From JBBSHS01 sp038232515 (GTDB taxonomy: Bacteria; Actinomycetota; Acidimicrobiia; Acidimicrobiales; JAUJNH01): a stretch of DNA of 55,437 nucleotides. Positions 34,966-43,768 of this stretch are shown one piece after another. Both the position numbers and the translations under genes were made by a program. The notes below the pieces were generated by a model. That model was not told the DNA's origin and made no database searches. It saw nothing but the letters and a program-made list of their open reading frames with translations. The first letter of the stretch is position 1, and every line of letters begins with the position of its first letter. The stretch lies in contig JBBSHS010000006.1 in assembly GCA_038232515.1 (NCBI GenBank), positions 1-55,437 of the forward strand, read 5' to 3'.

Positions 34966-36113
34966 CGCGGGCCTTCGCTGTGATCGCGGGCGGTGGCACG
35001 GCCGGCCACACGGTGCCCGCCATCGCCATCGGTCAGGCCCTCGTCGCCCGTGGCCACGGGGCGGACAGCGTCCATTTCGTCGGTTCACGCCGTGGTGTCG
35101 AGGCGCAGATGGTGCCCGCCGCCGGCTTCTCCATCACGCTGCTGCCCGGCCGCGGCATCCGACGATCGCTGTCACCGGCCAACGTGGCCTCGCTCCTCGG
35201 TCTGTCGGCGGCCGCGGTCGGGGCGCTGTGGGTGGTGGCCCGACGTCGTCCCCGGGTCGTGGTGTCGGTAGGGGGTTATGCCGGCCTGCCGGCCGCGCTG
35301 GCCGCGGTGGTGTGGCGCCGGCCCCTCGTCCTGGCCGAGTCGAACGCAGTACCCGGTGCCGCCAACCGGGTCGTGGCCCGGTTCGCGACGTCGGCTGCGG
35401 TGGCCTTCGAGGGCACCGACCTGGCCAGGTCGGTGGTCACCGGCAACCCCGTGCGGCCCGAGATCCTCTCCGTCGAGCGGTCGGCCGGGGCCCGCGCCGA
35501 GGCCCGGCGGACGCTCGGTCTGCCCGAGGACCGGGCCGTGGTGGCCGTCTTCGGAGGGTCCCTCGGGTCTCGTCGCGTCAACACCGCCGTCCGGGGCCTG
35601 GTCGAGCGGTGGGCGGCACGGTCCGACGTGGCCGTGCGCCACGCCGTGGGCCGTCGGGACTGGTCGGCCTACGCCGCCGAGGACGCCGAGGACGCCGAGG
35701 TCGCCGAGGCCGAGGCCGAGGCCGAGGCCGGCGAGGCCCACCGCCTTGTGTACCAGGCGGTGGAGTACGAGGACCGCATGGACCTGGTCTATGCCAGTGC
35801 TGACGTCGTCGTGTGCCGGGCCGGCGGATCGTCGTGCGCAGAGCTGACGGTGATGGGCCTGCCGGCGCTGCTCGTCCCCCTGCCGGGCGCTCCCGGCGAC
35901 CACCAGACGGCCAACGCGCGGGCGCTGGCTCTTGGGGGCGCCGCCGTCGTCATCCCCGACGCCGAGTTGGACGGCGACCGCCTGGCGGTCGAGCTCGACG
36001 CCCTGCTGACGCGTCCACAGGCCCTCCAGGCCATGGCCGAGCGGTCCGCCGCCCTCGGCCGGCCCGACGCCGCCGATGGCGTCGCCGCTCTGGTCGAGGC
36101 GGCCGCCGGATGA
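34962..36113 (+). CDS. murG: MurG, lipid II synthase (GlcNAc transferase)
   Basis: Adds GlcNAc to lipid I at the inner membrane face. 383 residues: N-domain AVIAGGGTAGHTVPAIAIGQ and VSVGGYAGLPAALAAV; C-domain VFGGSLGSRRVN, CRAGGSSCAELTVMGLPALL and VPLPGAPGDHQTANARAL, the UDP-GlcNAc site. An acidic low-complexity insert EDAEDAEVAEAEAEAEAGEA (about residues 240-259), made by a GAGGCCGAGGAC-like DNA repeat at 35680-35733, sits between beta strands and is unlikely to be structural. GTGA overlap with ftsW and ATGA overlap with murC. Confidence 0.96.
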   Translation: MTRAFAVIAGGGTAGHTVPAIAIGQALVARGHGADSVHFVGSRRGVEAQMVPAAGFSITLLPGRGIRRSLSPANVASLLGLSAAAVGALWVVARRRPRVVVSVGGYAGLPAALAAVVWRRPLVLAESNAVPGAANRVVARFATSAAVAFEGTDLARSVVTGNPVRPEILSVERSAGARAEARRTLGLPEDRAVVAVFGGSLGSRRVNTAVRGLVERWAARSDVAVRHAVGRRDWSAYAAEDAEDAEVAEAEAEAEAGEAHRLVYQAVEYEDRMDLVYASADVVVCRAGGSSCAELTVMGLPALLVPLPGAPGDHQTANARALALGGAAVVIPDAELDGDRLAVELDALLTRPQALQAMAERSAALGRPDAADGVAALVEAAAG

Positions 36114-37486
36114 CGCCAGCCCTTTTCGACCTGTCTTCGCCCCGACGGGTGCACATCGTGGGGGTCGGGGGTGCGGGGATGAGCGCCATCGCCACTGTCC
36201 TGGCCGAGATGGGCCACTCGGTGACCGGGAGCGACCTGAAAGCCGGCCCCGTCGTCGACCGGCTGGCCACCCTCGGCGTGGGCACGAGCGTGGGCCATGC
36301 CGCCGCCAACGTGGGCGATGTCGACGTCGTGGCCGTGTCGAGCGCGGTGCCGACGTCCAACCCCGAGGTGGCGGCGGCCGTGGAGCGGGGCATCCCGGTG
36401 ATGCGCCGGGCCCAGATACTGGCGGCGATCTGCAGCACCAAACCGACCATGGCCGTCTCGGGGACCCATGGCAAGACCACCACCTCGTCGATGCTGGCGT
36501 CGGTGTTGGACCAGAGCGGCCTGCATCCGAGCTTCATCGTCGGGGGCGACCTCAACGAGTTGGCCACGGGGGGGCGGTGGGACCCGGCCGGCCGGTGGTT
36601 GGTGGTCGAAGCCGACGAGAGCGACGGCACGTTCGTCGAGATCGGGGCCACGGCGGTCCTGGTCACCAACATCGAGCCCGACCATCTCGACCACTGGGGT
36701 TCGATGCAGGCGCTGGAATCCGCCTTCGACGATTTCATGGCTGCGGCGGCCGGCCCGGTCGTGGCCTGTGCGGACGACCCGGTGGCCGCTCGCCTGGGCG
36801 AGGCCCACGGTGCCGTCACCTACGGGACCGTCTCAACCGCCCAGTACCGGATGGTCGACGTGCGCACGAGCCGTGACGCCGTCACCTGCCGGGTGGAGCA
36901 CGAGGGTGACCAGGCGGTCAGGCTCGACCTGCCCCTGCCCGGCGTCCACAACGCCGCCAACGCCTGCGGGGCGCTGGTGGCCGCCTTGCTATTGGGCGTC
37001 AGTCCCGAGGCCGCCCTCAGGGCCCTGGCCCGGTTCGGAGGCGTGGCCCGGCGCTTCCAGTCCCGGGGCGAGCGCCAAGGCGTCACCTTCGTCGACGACT
37101 ACGCCCACAACCCCGGCAAGGTCCGGGCCGTGCTGGCCGCCGCCCGCACCGGCGGCTGGGCCCGCGTGGTGTGCGTCTTCCAGCCCCACCGCTACACCCG
37201 GACCCGCGACCTTGCCCATCTGTGGGGCGACGCCTTTGTCGACGCCGACGTGCTCGTGGTGACCGGCGTGTACGCGGCCGGTGAGGAGGCGCTGCCAGGC
37301 GTGACCGGCGAGACGGTGGCCGAGGCCGTGCGCCGCGACCACCCGGAGGCCGTGGTCGTCTACGACGCAGACCGGGACGGCCTGGGGTCGAGGGTGCGTC
37401 CACTGCTGCGCCGGGGCGACCTGTGCCTGACCCTGGGCGCCGGAGACGTCACCCTGCTGAGCGACGAGGTGATGGCCGAGTGGTGA
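36110..37486 (+). CDS. murC: UDP-MurNAc-L-alanine ligase MurC
   Basis: First amino-acid ligase of the stem peptide. 458 residues; Rossmann domain VHIVGVGGAGMSAIATVLAE, ATP loop VSGTHGKTTTSSM (about 116-128), central domain with EADESDGTF and NIEPDHLDHW, and C-terminal domain with DDYAHNPGKVRAVLAAAR and FQPHRYTRTRDL. All hallmarks of MurC rather than MurD/E/F. Start ATG overlaps murG in ATGA; murB starts inside the stop (GTGA). Confidence 0.96.
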   Translation: MTPALFDLSSPRRVHIVGVGGAGMSAIATVLAEMGHSVTGSDLKAGPVVDRLATLGVGTSVGHAAANVGDVDVVAVSSAVPTSNPEVAAAVERGIPVMRRAQILAAICSTKPTMAVSGTHGKTTTSSMLASVLDQSGLHPSFIVGGDLNELATGGRWDPAGRWLVVEADESDGTFVEIGATAVLVTNIEPDHLDHWGSMQALESAFDDFMAAAAGPVVACADDPVAARLGEAHGAVTYGTVSTAQYRMVDVRTSRDAVTCRVEHEGDQAVRLDLPLPGVHNAANACGALVAALLLGVSPEAALRALARFGGVARRFQSRGERQGVTFVDDYAHNPGKVRAVLAAARTGGWARVVCVFQPHRYTRTRDLAHLWGDAFVDADVLVVTGVYAAGEEALPGVTGETVAEAVRRDHPEAVVVYDADRDGLGSRVRPLLRRGDLCLTLGAGDVTLLSDEVMAEW

Positions 37487-38415
37487 GTGAGACGGCGGCG
37501 GCGCTTGACGAGGCGGCGGGCGTCCTGGGTGGACGGGCCCGCCGGCAGGTGCCCATCGGGCCGCTCACGACCTACCGGGTCGGGGGCCGGGCCGCCCTGT
37601 TCCTGGAAGCGTCCGACGAGGCCGACCTGTGGCTGGCCCGTGACGCGGTGCGGTCGTCGGGAGTGCCCACCCTCCTCGTCGGCCACGGTTCCAACCTGCT
37701 CGTGGCCGACTCAGGGTTCCCGGGCCTGGCTGTGCGCCTCGGGCCGGCCGTCGGGCGCGTTGACTGGCACGACCGGCCCCGGCCATGGGCGTGGGCGGCG
37801 ACGAGCCTGCCGATGCTGGCTCGCCAGTGCGCGGCCGCCGGCCTGACCGGCTTCGAATGGGCCGTCGGCGTGCCCGGGTCGATCGGCGGGGCGGTGCGCA
37901 TGAACGCGGGGGGCCACGGCTCCGACATGGCGGCCGTCGTGGGGCGGTACCGGGTGATCGACCTCGCCGGTCCGGACGAGGTCTCTGGCACCTTTGGCCC
38001 CGAACGACTGGGCTACGGCTACCGACGCTCGACGGTGAGCCCGTGCCAGGTCGTCGTCGCCGCCCGGCTGGACCTGGCCGAGGGTGACGCCGAACGGTCA
38101 AAGGCGGCGATTGCCGACATCGTGCGGTGGCGCCGGGACCACCAGCCCGGCGGCCAGAACGCGGGCTCGGTGTTCACCAACCCCGTCGACGATTCGGCCG
38201 GTCGGCTGATCGAGGCTGCCGGGGCCAAGGGCCTGCGGGTCGGCAGCGCCCAGGTCTCGACCAAGCACGCCAACTTCATCCAGGCCGACGTGGGCGGCTC
38301 AGCCAACGACATCGTCGCACTCATCCACGCGGTGATGCGCCTGGTGGCCGAACATAGTGGTGTGGACCTGGCCACCGAGCTGCGCCTCGTCGGCTTCGGA
38401 GAAGAGCAGCCGTGA
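37483..38415 (+). CDS. murB: UDP-N-acetylenolpyruvoylglucosamine reductase MurB
   Basis: FAD/NADPH enzyme making UDP-MurNAc. 310 residues, type II-like in length: TYRVGGRAALFLEASDEADL, LLVGHGSNLLVADSGFPGLA (FAD), VGVPGSIGGAVRMNAGGHGS, catalytic Ser in NAGSVFTNP and the terminal Glu region DLATELRLVGFG. The start GTG sits in the murC stop (GTGA), giving VSETAAALDEAAG. A frame extension upstream to 37423 lies inside murC and was not used. ddl, common after murB in other phyla, is absent. Confidence 0.95.
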   Translation: MSETAAALDEAAGVLGGRARRQVPIGPLTTYRVGGRAALFLEASDEADLWLARDAVRSSGVPTLLVGHGSNLLVADSGFPGLAVRLGPAVGRVDWHDRPRPWAWAATSLPMLARQCAAAGLTGFEWAVGVPGSIGGAVRMNAGGHGSDMAAVVGRYRVIDLAGPDEVSGTFGPERLGYGYRRSTVSPCQVVVAARLDLAEGDAERSKAAIADIVRWRRDHQPGGQNAGSVFTNPVDDSAGRLIEAAGAKGLRVGSAQVSTKHANFIQADVGGSANDIVALIHAVMRLVAEHSGVDLATELRLVGFGEEQP

Positions 38416-39335
38416 CCGCCCCGCACCGGACGGCCCTGGGAACGAGGCTGGTCGAGTTCTTCGTGGGCGCCCAGAGCGCTGACTCCGCACGCTTGGAGCC
38501 CATCCCCGGCACCATTGCGCCCCTCCCGCGCGCCGTCCATCCCCGCATCCGGAGCCGGCGCATCGAGGTCACCCGCGAGGGCGGCCGTCGCCGTTTGCGA
38601 CGGCTGGTGGCGGTGTTGTCCGTCGTGGCTGTGACCGGTGTGGGCGCCGGGGCCCTGTACTCGCCCCTGCTGGGCGTGCGCCACGTGCGCATCACGGGCG
38701 CACGACGCGCGGGCCGGGCGGAGGTGCGGTCGGCCGCCGGCCTGGGCTCGGCCCAGCCCATGGTGGGCGTCGACACAAAAGCGCTGTCCAGTCGCCTGCG
38801 GGCCCTCCCCTGGGTGGCCACGGCCCAGGTGAGACGTGAGTGGCCATCGACGGTGCGGATCGTCCTCACCGAGCGGACCCCGGTGGCCACCATGGCCACC
38901 ACGGCTCCGTGCGGGGCCTCGGAGTGCGCAGCGGTGGTGGACGCCAGCGGGCGGGTGCTGGCGTCGGCCCCGGCCGTCGAGGCCCGGGCCGCAGGACTGG
39001 TGACAGTGGTGGGCGTCGGCCCGGTGGGGGCGGTCGGGTCGCGCACCGATGCGGGGGTCGCCGGCGCGCTGGCTGTCGCCGCCGCCCTGCCCGCCTCCCT
39101 GCACCCGAGGGTGACGGCTGTCACCGCCGCGCCGGACGGCGAGATCACGCTGCACCTCACGTCGGTGGCGGCACAGCCGGAGGCGGTGGTCCTTCTGGGC
39201 GGGCCCGACCGCGTGGCCGAGAAGCTGACGGCAGCCGCCACCGTGCTCGCAGACGTGAAGCCGGACGGCATCGAGACGATCGATGTCCGGGTGCCCGAAG
39301 CCCCCGCCTTGACCAGAAGCGGTCATGGTGGATAG
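38412..39335 (+). CDS. ftsQ: FtsQ, division scaffold with POTRA domain
   Basis: 307 residues: cytoplasmic part of ~75 residues, one helix (RLVAVLSVVAVTGVGAGALY), then a POTRA domain (LLGVRHVRITGARRAGRAEV) with LPWVATAQVRREWPSTVRIV and LTERTPVATM, and a beta domain. This layout and position are diagnostic for FtsQ/DivIB. It links FtsL and the synthase to the ring. GTGA overlap with murB. The end is followed by 156 bases without a gene before ftsZ. Confidence 0.93.
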   Translation: MTAPHRTALGTRLVEFFVGAQSADSARLEPIPGTIAPLPRAVHPRIRSRRIEVTREGGRRRLRRLVAVLSVVAVTGVGAGALYSPLLGVRHVRITGARRAGRAEVRSAAGLGSAQPMVGVDTKALSSRLRALPWVATAQVRREWPSTVRIVLTERTPVATMATTAPCGASECAAVVDASGRVLASAPAVEARAAGLVTVVGVGPVGAVGSRTDAGVAGALAVAAALPASLHPRVTAVTAAPDGEITLHLTSVAAQPEAVVLLGGPDRVAEKLTAAATVLADVKPDGIETIDVRVPEAPALTRSGHGG

Positions 39336-39491
39336 CGTTTCAACCATCACCAGAGGTTGACATAACAATAAACGTGCAGTTGAGGTCGAGGGTCTCGCCT
39401 CGTTCGATGGTCTCGATCCTCACCATCCCCTTGTAGGTGCCCGAGCACTGGGATGATCTCGGTTGCCACTTTCCCGTCAGGAGCCCTCGGA
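39336..39491 (+). promoter_or_regulatory. ftsQ-ftsZ spacer with probable ftsZ promoter
   Basis: The only sizeable gap within the cluster and AT-richer than its surroundings. A consensus -35 TTGACA at 39357-39362 is followed 17 bases later by TTGAGGT, a weak -10 candidate. Actinobacteria commonly transcribe ftsZ from its own promoters in this interval. AGGAG at 39479-39483 is the ribosome site. Confidence 0.5.
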
Positions 39492-40571
39492 ATGGCCGGT
39501 CAATCCCTCACGTATCTCGTCGTCATCAAAGTTGTCGGCGTCGGCGGCGGCGGTGTCAACGCCGTCAACCGGATGATCGACGCCGGCTTGAAGGGTGTGG
39601 AGTTCATCGCCGTGAACACCGACGCCCAGGCACTGCTGATGAGCGATGCCGACACCAAGCTGGACATCGGGCGGTCGCTCACCCGAGGTCTGGGGGCAGG
39701 CGCAGACCCAGAAGTGGGCCGTCAGGCGGCCGAGGAGCATCGCGACGCTGTGGCGGAGGCGCGGAAGCGCGCCGACTTGGTGTTCATCACCGCCGGCGAA
39801 GGCGGCGGTACCGGGACGGGTGCCGCCCCCGTCGTCGGGCAGATAGCGAAGAGCCTGGGCGCCTTGACGGTGGGAGTCGTCACCCGCCCCTTCAGCTTCG
39901 AAGGACGCCGCCGTGCCGTCCAGGCCGAGGAGGGGATCAACAAACTGGGCGAGGAGGTCGACACCCTCATCGTCATCCCCAACGACCGCCTGCTCACGGC
40001 CAGCACGGAGAAGACGTCGATGGTCAGCGCCTTCAAGATGGCCGACGAGGTCCTGCTCCAAGGGGTCGGTGGCATCTCGGACCTCATCACCACGCCCGGT
40101 CTCATCAATACCGACTTCGCCGATGTCAAGACCGTGCTGTCGAACGCAGGCACGGCCATCATGGGCATTGGCGCCGCCTCCGGCGACGGGCGGGCCGAGG
40201 CCGCCGCCCGCGCCGCCATCACCAGCCCGTTGCTCGAGAGCACGATCGAGGGTGCCCGGGGCATTCTCCTCATGATCGCCGGAGGGTCGGATCTCGGGTT
40301 GTTCGAGTTCAACCATGCGGCCGAGATCATCCACGCCGTGGCCCATGCCGACGCCAACATCATCCTCGGCAATGTCATCGACGACGCCTTGGGTGACGAG
40401 GTCCGGGTCACCGTGATCGCCGCCGGGTTCGATCGTTGGGACGAGGCCAAGACCCGGGTGGACCGCGGCGTGCTCGGCCTGGGCGGCAACCGTCAGGCCG
40501 ACCCCTTCGCCGTGGCCGAGGACGACGACTTCGGTGACGACGACTTCGACGTTCCTTCGTTCCTCAAGTGA
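39492..40571 (+). CDS. ftsZ: FtsZ, division GTPase
   Basis: Tubulin-like GTPase forming the Z ring. 359 residues: VVGVGGGGVNAVNRMIDAGL, FIAVNTDAQAL, the GTP signature AGEGGGTGTGAAPVV (about 101-115), T7 loop and VIDDALGDEVRVTVIAAGF. The linker is short and the C-terminal peptide ends DDDFDVPSFLK, matching the SepF-binding tail of actinobacterial FtsZ. ATG 39492 has AGGAG eight bases upstream; the upstream ATG at 39453 would add 13 unconserved residues. No ftsA is near; SepF downstream is the expected anchor. Confidence 0.97.
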   Translation: MAGQSLTYLVVIKVVGVGGGGVNAVNRMIDAGLKGVEFIAVNTDAQALLMSDADTKLDIGRSLTRGLGAGADPEVGRQAAEEHRDAVAEARKRADLVFITAGEGGGTGTGAAPVVGQIAKSLGALTVGVVTRPFSFEGRRRAVQAEEGINKLGEEVDTLIVIPNDRLLTASTEKTSMVSAFKMADEVLLQGVGGISDLITTPGLINTDFADVKTVLSNAGTAIMGIGAASGDGRAEAAARAAITSPLLESTIEGARGILLMIAGGSDLGLFEFNHAAEIIHAVAHADANIILGNVIDDALGDEVRVTVIAAGFDRWDEAKTRVDRGVLGLGGNRQADPFAVAEDDDFGDDDFDVPSFLK

Positions 40572-40613
40572 GCGCGACGGTTGCGAGGCGGTGACCAGAG
40601 CCCTGGCCGCCCC

Positions 40614-41282
40614 ATGGGGCAACCGGCGCGGTACCTGTCCCTGGGGGCGGCCACGGTCCGGTTCACGGGGCGGGCCGAGGGCGATCTGCGAGAGGACAGC
40701 CCGGGTGTGGAGGACCGCCGTCGGGCCGTGGTCGACCGGCCCTGGTCGTGGCTGCGCCAGGTGCACGGTGCCGAGGTCCGATTCGTCGAGCGCGCCGGCG
40801 CCTGCACCGGCGAGGAAGCCGACGCCATGGTGACGGCGGTGGCCGGCGCCCCGCTGTCGATCAAGGCGGCCGACTGCGCTCCCGTAGCTCTCGTCAGCCC
40901 TGAGGGTGTGGTCGGCGTTGCTCACGCCGGCTGGTCCGGGCTGGTGGCCGGGGTCATCCCGGCCACCGTGCAGGCCATGCGCCGTCTTGGCGCCACCGAG
41001 GTGGTCGCTGCCCTGGGCCCGTGCATACATCCGTGCTGTTACGAGTTCGGGGCCGCCGATCTCGACCGGGTGGCGGCCGTCATGGGGGACGGGGCCCGCT
41101 CGGCGACGGACCGGGGAGCGCCCGCCCTAGACGTGCCGGGCGCCGTCCGGGTGGCCCTGGAGCGGGCCGGCGCCTCGCTGGTGCACGACGAGGAAGTCTG
41201 CACCGCCTGCTCGGCCGACCACTGGTCACATCGGGCCCGCCGCGACCCTCAGCGCCAGGCCATGGTCGTATGGGCGCCGTGA
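40614..41282 (+). CDS. pgeF: PgeF/YfiH-family protein (laccase-domain, peptidoglycan editing)
   Basis: 222 residues. Conserved: RQVHGAEVRFVERAG, IKAADCAPVALVSPEGVVGV, AHAGWSGLVAGVIPATVQAM, LGPCIHPCCYEFG and the end region CTACSADHWSHRA. Members have been shown to act as purine nucleoside phosphorylase/adenosine deaminase, and E. coli PgeF removes wrongly placed L-Ser from UDP-MurNAc, which fits this location. The N-terminus is shorter than usual and lacks the TTRxGGxS segment; ATG 40614 is used, TTG 40581 is possible. GTGA overlap with yggS. Confidence 0.88.
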   Translation: MGQPARYLSLGAATVRFTGRAEGDLREDSPGVEDRRRAVVDRPWSWLRQVHGAEVRFVERAGACTGEEADAMVTAVAGAPLSIKAADCAPVALVSPEGVVGVAHAGWSGLVAGVIPATVQAMRRLGATEVVAALGPCIHPCCYEFGAADLDRVAAVMGDGARSATDRGAPALDVPGAVRVALERAGASLVHDEEVCTACSADHWSHRARRDPQRQAMVVWAP

Positions 41283-42034
41283 CGAGCCCGGCGGGACGGT
41301 ACCCCCATATGGGCGCGGCCGCAGATCACGGCGTGGGGGCCAACCGGGTGCGGGTCGACCTGGTGGCCGAGGGGCTCGAGGCCGTCCACCAGCGGGTCCA
41401 CGGCGCCGGCGTCGATCCCGGGGCCGTTCGCATCATCGCCGTAACCAAGGGCTTTGGTCCCGAGGCCTGTCGTTCGGCCCTGGCCGCCGGGCTGGTGGAC
41501 CTCGGAGAGAACTATGCGTCGGAGCTCGTGGCCAAGGCCGACGATCTAGGGCCGGGTTGCGGCGCCCGTTGGCACGCCATCGGCGGCTTGCAGCGCAACA
41601 AAGTGGCCCCTCTGGCGGGCCGCGTCGCTCTGTGGCAGACACTCGACCGACCGCTTCTGGCCATCGAGCTGGCCCGCCGGGTGCCCGGGGCGGAGGTCCT
41701 CGTGCAGGTGAACCTGGCGGCCGATCCGGGTCGGCCGGGTTGCCGGTTCGACGATGCCGCGGCGCTGGTGGAAAAAGCTGCAGGTCTCGGATTGTCCGTC
41801 CGGGGGGTCATGGGCGTGGCCCCACACGGGCCGCCTGGAGAGCTGGCCCGGCCGGCCTTCCGCCGGCTGGCAGGCTTGGCCGCCAGGCTCGGCTTGGCTG
41901 AGATTTCGATGGGCATGTCCGGCGACTTCGAGATTGCCGTGCAGGAGGGGGCGACGATGCTGCGGTTGGGCACGGCGCTGTTCGGTCCCCGACCGCCGAG
42001 GCCCGGTGCCCCGGCAGGTCCGATGAGGAGGTAG
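41279..42034 (+). CDS. YggS/PLPBP-family PLP-binding protein
   Basis: 251 residues; PLP homeostasis protein with an alanine-racemase-like barrel and no known catalysis. PLP-Lys in RIIAVTKGFGPEACRSALAA, then DLGENYASELVAKAD, WHAIGGLQRNKV, and the phosphate-binding end ISMGMSGDFEIAVQEGATML with RLGTALFG. GTG start overlaps the pgeF stop; ATG 41309 is a possible later start. The pgeF-yggS-sepF order after ftsZ is conserved in actinobacteria. Confidence 0.92.
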   Translation: MTSPAGRYPHMGAAADHGVGANRVRVDLVAEGLEAVHQRVHGAGVDPGAVRIIAVTKGFGPEACRSALAAGLVDLGENYASELVAKADDLGPGCGARWHAIGGLQRNKVAPLAGRVALWQTLDRPLLAIELARRVPGAEVLVQVNLAADPGRPGCRFDDAAALVEKAAGLGLSVRGVMGVAPHGPPGELARPAFRRLAGLAARLGLAEISMGMSGDFEIAVQEGATMLRLGTALFGPRPPRPGAPAGPMRR

Positions 42035-42037
42035 GCG

Positions 42038-42577
42038 ATGGCAGGCGGCTTCAGGAAGATGATGGTGTACCTGGGTCTGGTCGACGACGACTACGACGAC
42101 TACGACACGGGCTACGAGGAGGCCGCCGTGGTCCCGCCCGTCATCGCGCCCAGCAGCCGGGTGCGGGCCATGCCACCAAGGCCGGAGGAGCCGGCCCCGG
42201 GTTCCATCCGCACGCTGGCCCGCGAGCCGGCGTACGAGCCGCCGCCGGCCACGAGCGGTGTGGTGCTGCGACCTCAGGTCCGGCCCGTGCAACCGCTGAA
42301 GAACCCGACGGTCCATGTGGTGGAGCCCACCGAGTTCGGTGACGCCAAGGAGATCGGCGAACGTCTCAAGTCCGGCCAGCCGGTGATCGTGAGCCTTGTG
42401 TCGGCCGAAGCCAGCCTCGGCCGCCGTCTCACCGACTTCTGCAGCGGTGCCTGCTTCATGGTCGACGCCACCATGCAGCGCGTGGCCAGGAGTGTCTTCC
42501 TCCTGACCCCCCAGAACGTCGAGGTGTCGGTGGAGGAGAAGCGCAGGTTGTTCGAGCGGGGGCTGTACCGGTTGTAA
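42038..42577 (+). CDS. sepF: SepF, FtsZ membrane anchor
   Basis: 179 residues: N-terminal amphipathic helix (AGGFRKMMVYLGLV), acidic linker with DDDYDDYDTGYEEA, Pro-rich segment, then the SepF core from about residue 90: VHVVEPTEFGDAKEIGERLK, GQPVIVSLVSAEASLGRRLT, DFCSGACFMVDATMQRVARS and VFLLTPQNVEVS. It dimerises and ties the FtsZ tail to the membrane in bacteria lacking FtsA. The ATG has GAGGAGG upstream and is three bases after the yggS stop. Confidence 0.95.
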   Translation: MAGGFRKMMVYLGLVDDDYDDYDTGYEEAAVVPPVIAPSSRVRAMPPRPEEPAPGSIRTLAREPAYEPPPATSGVVLRPQVRPVQPLKNPTVHVVEPTEFGDAKEIGERLKSGQPVIVSLVSAEASLGRRLTDFCSGACFMVDATMQRVARSVFLLTPQNVEVSVEEKRRLFERGLYRL

Positions 42578-42619
42578 GGCAGGCGTAGGAGACCGATGGG
42601 CCGGTAGGGTCCGCCCGAA

Positions 42620-42883
42620 ATGGCTTTCGTGTGCACGCTCCTCCAGATCTACGTCCTCATTCTCATCGCCCGGGCGGTCACCTCCTGGTTCCCGGTGGCG
42701 CCGGGCGGTGGTTTCGCCCAGGTGGTCGGCGTTCTCCACCAGCTGACCGAGCCCGTGTTGGCCCCGTTCCGGCGGGTCATCCCGCCCGTGGGCATGTTCG
42801 ACGTGTCCTTCATCGTGCTCTTCATCGTCATCGAGCTGTTGGCCTCGGTCGTTTGTGGAGGCGGTGGCTTCCGGGTGATCTGA
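42620..42883 (+). CDS. YggT-family membrane protein
   Basis: 87 residues, two helices: FVCTLLQIYVLILIARAVTS and DVSFIVLFIVIELLASVVCG, joined by the family loop LTEPVLAPFRRVIPPVG. YggT proteins are encoded next to sepF or in division clusters in many phyla; a role in envelope or osmotic homeostasis has been proposed. ATG 42620. No other domain. Confidence 0.92.
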   Translation: MAFVCTLLQIYVLILIARAVTSWFPVAPGGGFAQVVGVLHQLTEPVLAPFRRVIPPVGMFDVSFIVLFIVIELLASVVCGGGGFRVI

Positions 42884-42949
42884 GGGCCGACCGGCGTCGA
42901 CCCAGAGACGGGCGCAGCCGTCTCCGCCGTCGACGTGCCCGGTAGGATC

Positions 42950-43660
42950 ATGCGGGTGGACCTCACCCCTGAGGGAGTGCGTGGGGCCAGGTTCCGCACA
43001 CAGGGGGTGCGGGGCTACAACTGCGCCGACGTCGACGCCTTTGTCGAGCAGATGGCGGCGGGTCTGGCCGAGCTGCTCGAACAGGTCACGTCGTTCTCCG
43101 GCCGGGCGGCCCGAGCCGAGCGCCAGGTCGAGGAGCTCAAGGCCACCGAAGCGGCGTTGCCACAGACCCTCGGGCACGCCGGTCGCACCGCTGACGACAT
43201 CCTCCCGGCGGCCACGACCGAGGCGGACGGGCTGGTGGGCGGGCCCGAGCCGCGTCGAGAGTGGCGGCCGGACGATTCCCAGTCCACCGCCGTGTCTCTG
43301 AAGGCATCCGTCGGCCGGGACGTCCAGGCGGAGGTCCAGAGACTGCACGACACCCGCCAGCTCCTCCAGGCGGAAATCGATGTCCTGGCCCAGCATCTGG
43401 TGTCCGAGTGCCGGCGGGCCCGGAGCATGTTGAACGATGCCGCCGCCACCCTCGACGGGACGGCTGGTGATCGGATGACGGACGCAGAGCTGAGCGACGA
43501 CGAGTTCCTGGCCGAGCTGCGACAAGCGGCGCAGAGCACCGAACCGCTGGGACCGGCGCTCACCGACGGCGCGTCCGGCGACCCGGCAGCGGACGGCGAA
43601 TTCGGTCAGGATGTCTCCGAACCGGCGCCGCGGGCGCGACGTCGGCGCCGCCGCCGATGA
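42950..43660 (+). CDS. DivIVA-domain coiled-coil protein
   Basis: 236 residues. Starts VDLTPEGVRGARFRTQGVRG then YNCADVDAFVEQMAAGLAEL, the DivIVA membrane-binding and coiled-coil entry; a second coiled coil lies at about 115-160 (VQAEVQRLHDTRQLLQAEID). The C-terminus is acidic then ends in a run of nine Arg with Ala. DivIVA-type proteins mark curved membranes and steer polar growth or septum placement in actinobacteria. Start is ATG 42950; GTG 42956 has better spacing to TAGGA and gives the canonical (M)DLTPE start. Being shorter and less conserved than Wag31, it may be an accessory paralogue. Confidence 0.8.
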   Translation: MRVDLTPEGVRGARFRTQGVRGYNCADVDAFVEQMAAGLAELLEQVTSFSGRAARAERQVEELKATEAALPQTLGHAGRTADDILPAATTEADGLVGGPEPRREWRPDDSQSTAVSLKASVGRDVQAEVQRLHDTRQLLQAEIDVLAQHLVSECRRARSMLNDAAATLDGTAGDRMTDAELSDDEFLAELRQAAQSTEPLGPALTDGASGDPAADGEFGQDVSEPAPRARRRRRRR

Positions 43661-43768
43661 CCCCCGTTCGACCGACAGCCGTTCCGTCGTCGGATGCAGT
43701 GCGCCACCCGGCCCCTGGCCCCGCTATCCTGCGCGAGCTTCCCGCTTCCCAACTTGGATGGTATTTAC